DNA of 54,412 nucleotides from Saccharofermentans sp. (GTDB lineage Bacteria > Bacillota > Clostridia > Saccharofermentanales > Saccharofermentanaceae). The position numbers and the translations under genes were made by a program. Of this stretch, positions 6,780 through 16,311 are shown in pieces (position 1 is the first letter of the stretch; every line of letters begins with the position of its first letter). Below the pieces are notes generated by a model. The model did not search any database. It was not told the DNA's origin and saw only the letters and a list, made by a program, of their open reading frames with translations. The stretch covers positions 1-54,412 of the forward strand of contig JAKSRD010000012.1 in NCBI GenBank assembly GCA_024403795.1, read 5' to 3'.

Positions 6780-8888
6780 ATGTTTTGTATGAGTTGTGGT
6801 AACAAATTGCCGGATGGAGCCAAGTTCTGTTTTAATTGCGGAGCTTCTGTAGGCAGTGCCCCTTCCCCCGCACCCGTAAAACGTAAAAGCAGTTCAAGTT
6901 CTTCAGGCAACAAAAAGGCACCTTCTTTCGTGCCGGCGGTATGTCCGAACTGCAGTGCGCCGATGAAGATCAATACCTCCGAGAGGGTCGCCAGATGCGG
7001 AAGCTGCGGTACCGAGTGTCTTGTGCAGAATCTGGTGCAGGATTCTTCGGATCTTCTGAGGTCCCACATCTTGAAGATCGAACAGTTGCTCGCGGATGGT
7101 GATTTCAGAAATGCACGGATTGAGTGCGATGTCACAACGGGATTCTATCCAGAGGAAGCTAAGATCTATTTCTATATGCTTCTGATATCTATGAAATGTC
7201 GGAACATCAGAGAACTCTCTGAACAGAATTCGGTCATAGATCAGAACAACTTCTACCTGAAAGCAATGAAGTACGCCGATGCAAAACTGAAGGCAGAGCT
7301 TACCGACTGCAGCAACAAGATCATCGCACGTCTGGACGCAAAACAGCGAAAACTCGACAAAGAGCAGGAATTCATTCTGATGAATCCCCGCAAAGGTGAC
7401 TTTATAAACTTTGGATTTATTTACGGCGATCCCGTCACCTGGGAAGTGCTTGCTGTTAATGGAAATAAGGCATTGATATTAAGCCATAGAGGCATCGGCA
7501 TAAAAGAATACAATAATTCGAATACTCCTGTTACATGGGAGAAATGCAGTCTTCGCCAGTGGATCAATACGAATTTTCTGGGAGATTGTTTTACTCCGTC
7601 ACAGAGAGCAAGGATCCTTCCTTCAATGGTTATAAATAAGGCTAATCCGGAATACGGAACACCGGCAGGAAGCACCACAACAGACAAGATGTTTCTGCTG
7701 AGCACGGAAGAGGTGCATTCATATCTGACTCTGCGAGAACTCAGAAGAAATCTTGTGCCTTGGTGGCTCCGTACACCGGGAAGATTCGATACCATGGCTT
7801 CAGTCGTAAACAAAGGTATGTCTGATCCGGTTGATCTTGCCGGTCCGGAGACAACCAACCGTTCGATACTCGTAAGGCCTGCCATGTGGATCACACTGGA
7901 CCCGGCTCACACAAAGGCAACGACCTTATGCTCGAATTGCAGAAGCGAGATCCCTGTAGATCTGTCTTGTCAGACGATCGTCTGCCCTTCCTGCAAATGC
8001 GAGATTTCCGTAGATGGTATCTTGAACTACGATTCTGCAAAATACAAAGATCAACCTGATGCTGCTTCGGAACCTGCCATACAGGAACTGTATGCAAAAC
8101 TCTCCAAAGGAGATTTTGAAGAGGTGCTGAATGCCGGCAGGACCATATTGGAGACGTCCCCTTCCAATGCGGAAGTATATCTCTGTATGCTTATGGCAGA
8201 TCTTAAATGCAGGACACGCGAGGAGCTTCCTTTGCAGAGTAGATCTGTCGATGAGAGTGAGTATTATTACCTGATCAAGAACACGGGCGACAAGAGGATC
8301 CTCTCGGAGCTTTCTGATTATGTTCATTCATATAACTACAGAGAGAATATGGTTCAGAATGCCAAACAGGCAAATCCGGATGTGGGAAATGAGATCTGCG
8401 TCGGTGCTTTCGCTGAACGTCCGATCCGTTGGAAAGTGCTTACCAGGAACGGTGATTCGGCGCTCCTTATTACCAGAGATGTCTTCTTTTTTGAGCAGTT
8501 CGTTCCCAGTCTCTGTAATACGACTTGGGCTGAGTCACAGCTTCGTTATACACTGAACAACGATTTTGTAAACAGCTGTTTTAACGACAGAGAAAGAGGC
8601 AGGATCGTTCCGGTCCTTGTAAATACCGATGCCAATGCCAGGTTCGGAACACCCGGCGGCGAGGATACTAATGATCTGGTATTCCTTCCGAGCATCGATG
8701 ACGCAAGAACACTGTTCAAGGATGCGATCGCCAGATCCGCTTATGTCGAGTGGTGGCTCCGTACACCCGGTGATGCCAATGACCGTTTTGCTTTCGTAGG
8801 TGAGGGCGGTGAGATCGTTGAAGATGGTACGTATGTTGATTATATTCTCGGAGTAAGACCGGTTATGGTGTATCGCGTCGGATCCTGA
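6780..8888 (+). CDS. Zinc-ribbon protein with two DUF6273 domains
   Basis: A 702-residue protein without signal peptide. It opens with a zinc ribbon (C3, C6, C17, C20 in CMSCGN and CFNCGA), followed by a serine/lysine linker and a second ribbon near residues 59-82 (CPNCSAPMK, CGSCGTEC). A helical region leads to a first DUF6273 domain at about 210-370, marked by WEVLAVNGNKALILS, LRQWINTNFL and WWLRTPG. A further ribbon (CSNCRS, CPSCKCEI, about 383-405) and a second helical region precede a second DUF6273 domain at about 540-702 with the same marks (WKVLTRNGDSALLIT, WWLRTPGD). The two halves are clearly an internal duplication of ribbon, helices and DUF6273. The function of DUF6273 is unknown; it is frequent in Firmicutes proteins of this type. 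Confidence 0.85.
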   Translation: MFCMSCGNKLPDGAKFCFNCGASVGSAPSPAPVKRKSSSSSSGNKKAPSFVPAVCPNCSAPMKINTSERVARCGSCGTECLVQNLVQDSSDLLRSHILKIEQLLADGDFRNARIECDVTTGFYPEEAKIYFYMLLISMKCRNIRELSEQNSVIDQNNFYLKAMKYADAKLKAELTDCSNKIIARLDAKQRKLDKEQEFILMNPRKGDFINFGFIYGDPVTWEVLAVNGNKALILSHRGIGIKEYNNSNTPVTWEKCSLRQWINTNFLGDCFTPSQRARILPSMVINKANPEYGTPAGSTTTDKMFLLSTEEVHSYLTLRELRRNLVPWWLRTPGRFDTMASVVNKGMSDPVDLAGPETTNRSILVRPAMWITLDPAHTKATTLCSNCRSEIPVDLSCQTIVCPSCKCEISVDGILNYDSAKYKDQPDAASEPAIQELYAKLSKGDFEEVLNAGRTILETSPSNAEVYLCMLMADLKCRTREELPLQSRSVDESEYYYLIKNTGDKRILSELSDYVHSYNYRENMVQNAKQANPDVGNEICVGAFAERPIRWKVLTRNGDSALLITRDVFFFEQFVPSLCNTTWAESQLRYTLNNDFVNSCFNDRERGRIVPVLVNTDANARFGTPGGEDTNDLVFLPSIDDARTLFKDAIARSAYVEWWLRTPGDANDRFAFVGEGGEIVEDGTYVDYILGVRPVMVYRVGS

Positions 8889-8978
8889 TACATTCTCGAG
8901 AAGAAATATATATCGTTCCCCCGCCCCTCTCAATTCGCAAACACTCCTTATTGTTTTCTGACATTGTTGTAATTTGCA

Positions 8979-9030
8979 TTGACAGGTTACCAATCGTTAA
9001 CTATATTTATTCCGGTAACCGCAAGGTAAC
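8979..9030 (+). promoter_or_regulatory. Promoter with overlapping inverted operator for the TetR gene
   Basis: TTGACA at 8979-8984 and TATATT at 9002-9007 are 17 bases apart. The spacer begins with GGTTACC (8985-8991) and its reverse complement GGTAACC lies at 9014-9020; GTTAAC at 8996-9001 and GGTAAC at 9025-9030 repeat the theme. Sites placed across a promoter just before a TetR gene are the usual arrangement for autorepression; that is inference. Confidence 0.7.
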
Positions 9031-9082
9031 TTCGGAGCAGTAACGCAGGACGTATGGGGATACGTCAACGGGGAAGGAAAAA

Positions 9083-9682
9083 ATGTCAGGCAACACAAAG
9101 GAACGTATTCTTGAGGTAGCTCTGGATATGTTCTCGCAGTATGGTTATGCGGGAACGAATCTCAGAGAGATCGCTGCCGAACTCGGCATTACCAAGGCAG
9201 CTCTCTATAAGCATTACAAGAGCAAGGAAGACATCTGGAATTCCACGATGGACGTTTTCGATGATTACTACAAAAAGAACGCCCTGAAGTCGGGAAAAGA
9301 GATGAAGATCCCCTCCACTTTAGAAGAATTCAAAGCACAAGAGAAAACGGTCATTAAGGTAATCATGACCAATCCCATGATCAGAAAAGGAAGAAGACTC
9401 CTCACCATTGAGCAGTTCCGCGATGAGAAGACCGCTGCCACTGCGACCAACCGTTTCATCACGACCAATGTCGAGAGATTAAAGCTCATCTTTGCTCCGA
9501 TGATCAAGAACGGACTTCTGATAGATACAGACATAGACATGCTGGCGTTAGCCTATGCGACGCCGATAAGCGCGCTGATCCAGATGTGCGACAGAGAACC
9601 CCAAAAACAGGAACTCACACTGAAGAGGGCGGAAGAATTTGTGGATTACTTTATCTCGATCTACGGGATAAAGCGAACCTAA
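9083..9682 (+). CDS. TetR/AcrR-family transcriptional regulator
   Basis: A 199-residue regulator behind GGGGAAGGA. The N-terminal 60 residues form the TetR DNA-binding domain: ERILEVALDMFSQYGYAG, then TNLREIAAELGITKAALYKH with the recognition helix and the usual FxxYxSKEDI continuation (YKHYKSKEDIW). The rest is a helical ligand-binding and dimerisation region without recognisable specificity. The gene is followed after 18 bases by a CPBP membrane protease gene with which it is probably co-transcribed. The inverted GGTTACC repeats over the promoter are its likely operator, so the pair is probably autorepressed and induced by an unknown ligand or membrane signal. Confidence 0.9.
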   Translation: MSGNTKERILEVALDMFSQYGYAGTNLREIAAELGITKAALYKHYKSKEDIWNSTMDVFDDYYKKNALKSGKEMKIPSTLEEFKAQEKTVIKVIMTNPMIRKGRRLLTIEQFRDEKTAATATNRFITTNVERLKLIFAPMIKNGLLIDTDIDMLALAYATPISALIQMCDREPQKQELTLKRAEEFVDYFISIYGIKRT

Positions 9683-9700
9683 TATATGGAGGGTAAATAT

Positions 9701-10765
9701 ATGGAAAACACTACCGCGAACACCGAGACACCCACTGTCTCAACAACAGATCTTGCTCAGAAGTTCAAGATGACCTACAAGAAATGCAAAAAGCTCATTT
9801 TCTGGGCCTGCATTGCTATCATATTTCAGATGGTAATAGCAGCAGTTCTTTCGTCAATATTGAATGTCATCTTTGGAGCAGTACCCGCATTGAATGCTTT
9901 CTCTCAGTCCGGAAGCAGCACGATGCTCGTCACCGCCATCTCATATCTGATCGCAAACCCGCTCGCAGCATTTATCTGTCTTAAGGCATCCAAGATCGGC
10001 AAGACCACAGCCATGTTCAAAGGCAATACATTCAATGCTTTCGAGGCTGTCTGCGCCTGCTTCGCCATGACAGGAAGCACGATCGTAATCACACTTCTTT
10101 CTACTTTATTCTCAAGCCTTTTCGCAGGTTCTGATGAATACCTTAACGGCTTCATCGGCGGTGGCCTTGAAGGCTCGGCATTCGATCTCGCTATCACGAT
10201 CCTTTACGTATGCATCCTAGGACCAATAACGGAAGAGATCCTTTGCCGCGGTGCCATTCTCCGCATCTCTTCACCCGTCGGGAAAGTCTGCGCCATGGTT
10301 CTCTCATCCGTGCTGTTCGGACTCATGCACGGCAACTTTACACAGATCGTAAACGCAACGGTTATGGGCTTTGTTCTTGCTTATGTAGCCATCAAGTCCA
10401 ATTCCGTCATCGTTCCATGCATCATGCACATCTTTAATAACTCGACCAGCGTAATATTCGCAGCCGTAGCCATGGATATGACCGAGCAGCAGGTAATCGT
10501 ACTGAACATCGCTTTTGAAGCAGTTGTCGTTGTAGGCGGAACCCTCGGTCTTATCTACCTCATCAAGAAGCACGGCAAGATCACAAAGAACGAAAAGATC
10601 CTTGTCAACGAAGTAGTATCCGAAGCAGACGTTGAGGAAGCAAAGGCTGTCAAAAAGAGCCTCGCACTGAAGACCGTTCTCACCTGCCCTTCCTTCTGGA
10701 TCGTATTTGTCTGCTGCAACCTTTTGGCAATAGCAATCGCGACCGGCCTGGTTGCATCAGCTTGA
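9701..10765 (+). CDS. CPBP-family (type II CAAX-like) intramembrane metalloprotease
   Basis: The ATG at 9701 is preferred to the in-frame ATG at 9686 because GGAGGG lies between them; the product is 354 residues. It has about eight hydrophobic segments. CPBP motifs are all present: EEILCRG at about 177-183 (glutamates and arginine), FGLMHGN (metal-binding histidine) and HIFNN (second histidine motif). The family includes CAAX-type proteases and bacteriocin-immunity or maturation proteins embedded in the membrane. A basic N-terminal tail and a C-terminal extension with a last hydrophobic segment are shared with the protein at 49545-50615, so the two are paralogs. It is probably co-transcribed with the TetR gene 18 bases upstream, which suggests induced expression. 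Confidence 0.88.
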   Translation: MENTTANTETPTVSTTDLAQKFKMTYKKCKKLIFWACIAIIFQMVIAAVLSSILNVIFGAVPALNAFSQSGSSTMLVTAISYLIANPLAAFICLKASKIGKTTAMFKGNTFNAFEAVCACFAMTGSTIVITLLSTLFSSLFAGSDEYLNGFIGGGLEGSAFDLAITILYVCILGPITEEILCRGAILRISSPVGKVCAMVLSSVLFGLMHGNFTQIVNATVMGFVLAYVAIKSNSVIVPCIMHIFNNSTSVIFAAVAMDMTEQQVIVLNIAFEAVVVVGGTLGLIYLIKKHGKITKNEKILVNEVVSEADVEEAKAVKKSLALKTVLTCPSFWIVFVCCNLLAIAIATGLVASA

Positions 10766-10876
10766 CGTTACATACGCACAAAAAAAATTCCACAATGCGT
10801 GGGATCCGGTTTTCGCGTTCTTGTTCATATGGAATGCACTGTGATCCGGACGTGATCAGGAATAACCAACAGTTAT

Positions 10877-10913
10877 AAAAACACCGTCGTAACAAAATAC
10901 GGCGGTGTTTTTT
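10877..10913. terminator. Bidirectional rho-independent terminator
   Basis: Arms at 10877-10891 and 10898-10912 (ACACCGTCGTA against TACGGCGGTGT, one G-U pair) with a six-base loop. A T-run follows on the plus strand and an A-run precedes, so the hairpin serves both the CPBP gene and the convergent sigma-factor gene. Confidence 0.85.
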
Positions 10914-10960
10914 GTACTGCTTGATCGGCTATATATCAGCGATCATGTCTGAGACATTGA

Positions 10961-12421
10961 TCAACCTTCGATCGGAATCTGCACGCTGACCACATACTTA
11001 CCGGCAAAACCGGCAAGTTTGATGCTCGCGATTCCATTCAATTTTACTATTCTGCTTCCGTTGATCTCTTCGTCGATCGAGATCGAATATCCTTCCGTCT
11101 CGAATTTCTCGATGAGTTTATCCACTATGCTCTTGGCGCGCTCTTCATCATTTACGTAGAACGCAACATCCGAACAGGCGATATTATTAAAACCTGTGAT
11201 AGCCGCGTTTTCTCCGCTTCCTTCATCTGCTCCGATTATTGCAAACTGTGATATGTAGATATCTTCGTCATTCTTCTGACTGAGGAACTGCCAAACGAAG
11301 TTCCCCCCGGTTGAAACTACTTTCATATCGTCACCGTAGATCAGATTAGCTTCATAATCAGCTTTGGTCATGCCGACATATACATCTGAAGTTTTCCAGA
11401 CATTCTCGATGATCTCATCGTCAGACATGCCACTCATGGCAATGAAGATCGACTCGTCCGTGATCGGTTTACCGGTTGTTGTCTCGGCAGTATCCTCAGT
11501 CGCAACGGTCGCGTCGGTTGCGTCAGTCGCGTCTGTTATGTCCGCAATTATATTGTCTGAGGACTGGGTCGTACTGTCAGTCTCAACGACAGTCGTGGCT
11601 TCGGTATGATCTGCCATGACCGGACTCTGTGTGTTCTTTCTCTGTACTGAAGCGATGATTATTCCTGCTGTCGCACCAACTGCAACTACTCCGATGACGC
11701 TTCCGATTACTACTTTTTTTACCATTTCTTCTGTCCCTTTCTTTGCTGCTGTTGCAGCGAATTTTGCTCCGGCTTGCGAAGCCTTCTTTGATGCGGACAG
11801 GATGGATGCAAATGAAGCAGACATTGCCTTGAAAGGCACTTTTTCTGCTTCCTTCATGAACAACTTGCTCAAGAATGGCAGAGGAGCCATGCCGAACAAC
11901 TTCGTCCCGTTTTCTTTCTCATATTTCTCAACCTCCTTCTTGATCTTATTCCTGGCAAAATTAAGACGACGGCGAACTGTCCCCTCCGGGACATCAAGAG
12001 CCTTAGCGATCTCCTTAGTGCTCATCTCATCAAAATAGAACAGGATAAGTGTTCTTCTGATATCTTCAGACAGTGTGGTCTCAATGATATCCATGATGAT
12101 CTTGCACATTTCATCCGATTCGATAATGGTATCGGGCAGAAAATCTTCGGGGACTGCTTCGACGTTCTCAAAGAACTCTTCATCAGCATTATCTGTTCTC
12201 GACAGCTTGATAAAGTCAAGACACTTGTTGGCTGCGATCTTCTTCAACAACGCAGTAGCCTTACTCGTATCGGTAATATTCGAATAAGACTCAATAAATG
12301 CAACAAATGTATCTTGAACAATATCTTCTGCACAGGCATCACTTTTGAGAAGTGACAAAGCCGTCCAATAAACGGCCTTATATGCCTCGTTATAGATCTG
12401 CTCAAGTTCCTTGTCGGTCAT
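10961..12421 (-). CDS. ECF-type sigma factor fused to a membrane anchor and extracytoplasmic domain
   Basis: A 486-residue protein starting behind GAGGGAGG. Residues 1-75 match sigma-70 region 2 (YWTALSLLKSDACAEDIVQDTFVAF) and about 110-165 match region 4 with its helix-turn-helix (FYFDEMSTKEIAKALDVPEGTVRRRL). Unlike normal ECF factors of about 180 residues, a helical linker follows, then one membrane segment at about 233-256 (VVIGSVIGVVAVGATAGIII), a threonine/aspartate-rich spacer with repeated ATD triplets (about 265-315), and an outer domain of 160 residues of unknown fold. The layout suggests a sigma factor held at the membrane whose outer domain senses a signal, perhaps freed by proteolysis; several membrane proteases are encoded nearby, but a link is only inference. 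Confidence 0.85.
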   Translation of the reverse strand: MTDKELEQIYNEAYKAVYWTALSLLKSDACAEDIVQDTFVAFIESYSNITDTSKATALLKKIAANKCLDFIKLSRTDNADEEFFENVEAVPEDFLPDTIIESDEMCKIIMDIIETTLSEDIRRTLILFYFDEMSTKEIAKALDVPEGTVRRRLNFARNKIKKEVEKYEKENGTKLFGMAPLPFLSKLFMKEAEKVPFKAMSASFASILSASKKASQAGAKFAATAAKKGTEEMVKKVVIGSVIGVVAVGATAGIIIASVQRKNTQSPVMADHTEATTVVETDSTTQSSDNIIADITDATDATDATVATEDTAETTTGKPITDESIFIAMSGMSDDEIIENVWKTSDVYVGMTKADYEANLIYGDDMKVVSTGGNFVWQFLSQKNDEDIYISQFAIIGADEGSGENAAITGFNNIACSDVAFYVNDEERAKSIVDKLIEKFETEGYSISIDEEINGSRIVKLNGIASIKLAGFAGKYVVSVQIPIEG

Positions 12422-12642
12422 TAAGATTGCCTCCCTCTATCCGCATCTGCTTACTTAACGAATAACAGATGCAAAATGTTCGCTGGTTTGAGGAAAAATT
12501 TTTCGACGGCTCTGCAGCATCGGAAATCTGCTTTGAGATGACTTGCTTTTAATGTTATCTGCCGCGTTAACCGACAGATCATTCATATCCTTTACGTACG
12601 GATCCGAGACATCAACCGATGCACGCACGTGATAGTATCTTT
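12422..12642. other. Gap upstream of sigma gene
   Basis: About 220 bases between two minus-strand genes. It contains the ribosome site of the sigma-factor gene and presumably its promoter, but no box pair is clear enough to mark. No hairpin terminator was seen for the gene at 12643-13938. Confidence 0.3.
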
Positions 12643-13938
12643 CTAGTCGATCTCTACCTTGATCTCTCCCATGTCATGCGTTGAAGTCTGGGTAATATAT
12701 TTTGTTGCGATCCACGTGACTTCTTTACCCGTCTCGACATAAGTCACCGCTACAACGGAAGTGATCACCTCTTCTCCGTTCTTGAGTGTTATACGGTCAT
12801 TATTGAGAAGATCGTATGTGAATTCCTCATCGATCTTCTCATCAAGATAAACGCCGACAAGATCAATGTCTTCTTTGGTAAAATAGCATTCGCTCTCATC
12901 AAGATGATCAACGATATCTGCTTGACGAACCGGCGGCTTCGACAAAAGGGATATTAATTCTTTACCGCAAATCAGACTAAAACCTGCAGTGATTCCGAAG
13001 AAGATCCAAAACATGATGAAAACACTTCTCGCCTGCGAGACATATTCGGGTGGCGTATGATACTCCGCATCAGAGAATAACCCGACCCCTATCTCCTTGC
13101 CCGGGCCTTCGTATGGCTGATATAACGCCTTTTTGCCAAGCGGTTCGCATTCATTGATGACGATACCTGCGCCCTGTGCGATCGCTTTGAAAGGCTCGCC
13201 CTTGAAGAAGTCGTAGATCTTGATCCTCTCATCGAAAAGCACTCTCTGAACCGGCAAGATCTGCTGACCCCGCGCTACGGGCGGAAGCGGTGCATTTACT
13301 CCGTCCGGCAACAGATCAAGAATACGATTCTGATCTCGTCGGGAAGCGTTCTCGATAACCGGATACACATACTTATCTGCCTTACACAGGATCTCATAAG
13401 CACCGGTCTTAGCATAATGATTTATGGCTATGATGTCTTTGAAAGCAACATTATCGATGAAGTAATATCGGCAGCAAAATCTGTCATTCTCGAGACAACC
13501 GGATTCATATCTGGAATAACTGAAGCCGTAATCGTTCATCAAGATCCTGGGATCTCCGATCTTCTCGGCTTTCCCGGCATGGGTACTGCTCGGCAATACA
13601 GCTAATGCGCATATAAGTGCAAATGAGCAGAACATCAACGGTACGACTCCTGTCAGCAAGAAAACAGCCGCATTATGCTCCAATACTGATGAGACTATCC
13701 CCACAACAACGATCTGAACGGTCATGATCAAGCACAACAGCAACATGATCTTTGAGGACTTACTAAACGGTGAACTCCTCTTGATCTCCTTCGACAGAAG
13801 CACTCTCTTCTTTGCCGATCTTCGATACTCACGATTGAATACCATGAGGCCGGGTGTCCTCGGCTCAATGACCGGTGTCACGGCCGGCTGTTTGCTTTGT
13901 CCTTGAATTGTCTGAACCGGAACATTCGTCGACATCAT
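12643..13938 (-). CDS. Hypothetical membrane protein
   Basis: A 431-residue protein starting behind AGGAGAAG. The N-terminal 60 residues are proline-rich then basic. Two membrane segments follow (about 63-85 and 90-115), then a soluble beta-rich region of about 170 residues containing DRFCCRYYFIDN and YEILCKADKYVYPVIE, a third membrane segment near 305-325, and a C-terminal soluble tail ending in an acidic strand-rich region. I recognise no family. It sits in a minus-strand block with a Sufu-domain protein and another three-segment membrane protein, each with its own ribosome site, which may form a transcription unit. Confidence 0.7.
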   Translation of the reverse strand: MMSTNVPVQTIQGQSKQPAVTPVIEPRTPGLMVFNREYRRSAKKRVLLSKEIKRSSPFSKSSKIMLLLCLIMTVQIVVVGIVSSVLEHNAAVFLLTGVVPLMFCSFALICALAVLPSSTHAGKAEKIGDPRILMNDYGFSYSRYESGCLENDRFCCRYYFIDNVAFKDIIAINHYAKTGAYEILCKADKYVYPVIENASRRDQNRILDLLPDGVNAPLPPVARGQQILPVQRVLFDERIKIYDFFKGEPFKAIAQGAGIVINECEPLGKKALYQPYEGPGKEIGVGLFSDAEYHTPPEYVSQARSVFIMFWIFFGITAGFSLICGKELISLLSKPPVRQADIVDHLDESECYFTKEDIDLVGVYLDEKIDEEFTYDLLNNDRITLKNGEEVITSVVAVTYVETGKEVTWIATKYITQTSTHDMGEIKVEID

Positions 13939-13995
13939 TCTTCTCCTGATTCATCTGACTCGTAGTATGTCTTGTGGTTGATCATGGAAAGGACT

Positions 13996-14655
13996 TCAAA
14001 CTTTGTATGATCTCGTGCGGTTAATGTCGGTAACGAGGTGCGGGGTGTCTTTGCGCATGGCTTCGGCGAGGAGCGGTGCCTTGGAAGGATCTGCTTTGAG
14101 CATCTCGTATTCTTCTGTCGTTATGCCGACAAACTGGAGGAAATCAACGCGGCCGTAGATCGTATCAATGCCTTCTGCTTCCGTATCGGGCACGACCATT
14201 ATCGCGGTAAGGCACGAATCAACATCAGTCTTTATCGACTCGCCGAGATTGGACATGAAGTGTCCGGGTTCAAACCAGCTTTCTTTTGTGTAGGTATATC
14301 TGCCGAGATTGCCGAGAAGATTTACGGCCCAGACGCACTGTTCGGGGTCATCTTCGGGAAGCTTCATGGTCATCTCGTAACCCCATCTGCTGTATTCGCC
14401 GCCTAAGGATTCTTCCTCGGCATAAAGTTCGGTCATGCCGAAAGTAACAATGTGCGTATAGCCGTTGGGAGACTTATAGAGTGAGTAACCGTCGATGTAT
14501 TCGGGGCCTCCGAACATCGCTCTTTTCTCGATCTTTGATGCAAAGTGGTGAGGCTCCTGTTCGGGATAGAGCTTCTTGAAGACACTTTCAATCGCGTCCC
14601 ATCCCGGTACCCAATCTTCATTCTTTGCTTTCTCTCTGAACTCCTCGATAGTCAT
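13996..14655 (-). CDS. Suppressor-of-fused (Sufu) domain protein
   Basis: A 219-residue protein behind GGAGGA. The whole length fits the Sufu domain (PF05076), known from the animal Hedgehog regulator and found widely in bacteria as a single-domain protein often near polymorphic toxins and their immunity genes. Visible marks are PNGYTHIVTFGMTELY, GYEMTMKLP, LGRYTYTKESWFEPGH and the end FLQFVGITTEEYEML followed by a charged tail. No signal peptide, so cytoplasmic. Bacterial members are thought to act as immunity or binding proteins. No toxin gene is recognisable beside it. It lies 34 bases downstream of the next membrane protein gene in the same direction. Confidence 0.85.
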   Translation of the reverse strand: MTIEEFREKAKNEDWVPGWDAIESVFKKLYPEQEPHHFASKIEKRAMFGGPEYIDGYSLYKSPNGYTHIVTFGMTELYAEEESLGGEYSRWGYEMTMKLPEDDPEQCVWAVNLLGNLGRYTYTKESWFEPGHFMSNLGESIKTDVDSCLTAIMVVPDTEAEGIDTIYGRVDFLQFVGITTEEYEMLKADPSKAPLLAEAMRKDTPHLVTDINRTRSYKV

Positions 14656-14689
14656 GGTCTGTTCCTCCGTAACAAATTATCTCGAAATA

Positions 14690-15754
14690 TTATATTACCC
14701 GAGTATATTCCGGTTTGCTGATATCAACGGATATTGTATATTGGTCTGAATAGGATGAATAGGACGATACACGATACGTGATGCAGTCGCCATAATCAAG
14801 ATGTAATTTTGCATCTTCGGAAGTAAGATCCAACTTCATGAATTCCTCTTTGAATCTTTCCGACGGCAGATAAACATTCTCGAGGTCCGGCGAGACATAA
14901 TCCAACTTACTCTCAAGAAGCAGCCCGTGCATACGCTCCAGTCTCTCCTCCGCATATGCATACTGTTCCTCGTTGGTCTCTCCCGAAGGCAGATTGCAAT
15001 AATATTCAACATCGGATATGTCACCGTCGTTATTCATTGTTAACGCAACATATGTCCGCTTGTCATTATCGTAGTCCAAGTAACAGGTAACTCTGTAACC
15101 TGTATTTGAGTATTCGATCTTGCGCGGATCGATCTTACCGGTGCGATAATCCTGGGCCGGACCGATATAACTGACATGCATGCCATCTTTGTCAAAGCTT
15201 TCTTGTAATGCCTCAACAGATTCGGCAACGTTCCCCTGGATCACATGTAAATCACCGGCAGCTTTCACATTGATCGGGATGCTGAATACCACGCAAACGG
15301 CTGAAAAGATGATGCATGTCCATATTGCCGTCTTCAATAACCTTGCGCACTTTATGCCGCTCTTTTTCTCAACGATCTTTCTTTCATTGTAGTTACCGAC
15401 GACATCATCTGTGCTAAGCGTCGGAACCGTTAAGACCTTCCATTGGATCTCGCTGCCGTCTCCTTCATGTTCTCCCTGAGCCTTCTCGACGATGTCTTTC
15501 CAGGCTTCACTCGAATATATACGTGCTGTCACGACCAAGCAGATTAAAAAGCAAAGGATAGTCCCGCCGAACATCGTCACAAGTAGCGCGCTCCAAAGAT
15601 CGATCACCGTAGCATCCTGAATGGCGATACCCGATATAGCTATAAGTATTCCCCACACAAAGGCCTCGGTAACCGCAGCGATCAAACACGACGGACAGAG
15701 TGCAAAAAAGAAAGCATACCTTTTGATCAGCTTTTGTTCTTCGTCTGTAAACAT
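14690..15754 (-). CDS. Hypothetical membrane protein with large soluble domain
   Basis: A 354-residue protein behind AAGGAG. Membrane segments lie at about 14-37, 50-75 and 140-165. The intervening loop (about 75-135) and the C-terminal 190 residues are soluble. The C-terminal region contains paired tyrosine/aspartate-rich strands (VTCYLDYDNDKRTYVALTMN and YRVSSYSSYSDQYTISVDIS) and is probably outside the cell. No family recognised. It may share a transcript with the Sufu gene, 34 bases downstream. Confidence 0.7.
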   Translation of the reverse strand: MFTDEEQKLIKRYAFFFALCPSCLIAAVTEAFVWGILIAISGIAIQDATVIDLWSALLVTMFGGTILCFLICLVVTARIYSSEAWKDIVEKAQGEHEGDGSEIQWKVLTVPTLSTDDVVGNYNERKIVEKKSGIKCARLLKTAIWTCIIFSAVCVVFSIPINVKAAGDLHVIQGNVAESVEALQESFDKDGMHVSYIGPAQDYRTGKIDPRKIEYSNTGYRVTCYLDYDNDKRTYVALTMNNDGDISDVEYYCNLPSGETNEEQYAYAEERLERMHGLLLESKLDYVSPDLENVYLPSERFKEEFMKLDLTSEDAKLHLDYGDCITYRVSSYSSYSDQYTISVDISKPEYTRVI

Positions 15755-16039
15755 TAATGACTCCTTGAGCCGTGGCTGTATGGTCGTGTGACGGTGTAGC
15801 AGTGTGGCTGCACGGCGGCGGCGTTGTGTGGCTGCGCGGCTGCAGCGGTGCAGCGTTGTTGTGTAGCGGCGCGGCCGCCGAGGTTTTCGAGTTCTTCTAC
15901 TAATAATACATAAAATGTGGTCAGGTTACTATGCGAAGGTTTTTTGGCGGGACGGCGTCTCGGTCCAGCATGTTGGTCGCAGAAAACGGCGGAATCCCAG
16001 ATTCGTCCAAATTCGTTACATTTCTGTGCATGGAATTAG
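15755..16039. other. GC-rich low-complexity spacer
   Basis: Between a minus-strand gene start and the 61-bp repeats. Bases 15770-15895 are a G-rich, CTG/CGG/GTG-rich low-complexity stretch on the plus strand, unlike neighbouring DNA. Open frames across it lack ribosome sites and are read as chance. The presumed promoter of the minus-strand gene also lies here. Confidence 0.45.
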
Positions 16040-16170
16040 TCCCAAACGGAGACCTCCGGGACTTTTTTTGTAGTAAAAACGTTGTTTTGTCCCGGAAAAG
16101 TCCCAAACGGAGTCCTCCGGGACTTTTTCTGTAGTACAAAACGTTTTTTGTCCCGGGAAAGTCCCAGGGC
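16040..16170. repeat. Two and a fraction tandem copies of a 61-bp repeat
   Basis: TCCCAAACGG begins copies at 16040 and 16101 and a partial copy (TCCCAGG) at 16162, giving a 61-bp period. Each copy carries CTCCGGGAC, a T-run, TAGTA, and then TTTTGTCCCGG, so GGGAC and GTCCC words alternate in orientation and can pair. The T-run after CCGGGAC also makes each copy terminator-like. A relative lies at 39050-39073. Confidence 0.85.
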
Positions 16171-16311
16171 CCAGTGTTGACGATTTAGGACATTTTTAGG
16201 ATTTTCCCGTGATGGCGACTTCAAGCAAAGCAAGTAATGACGATCACTGCCCGCACCTGTCGCGCGCCGGACTTTGTGTCTATAATTGGTTATGCAAGAA
16301 GGGACGGTGCG

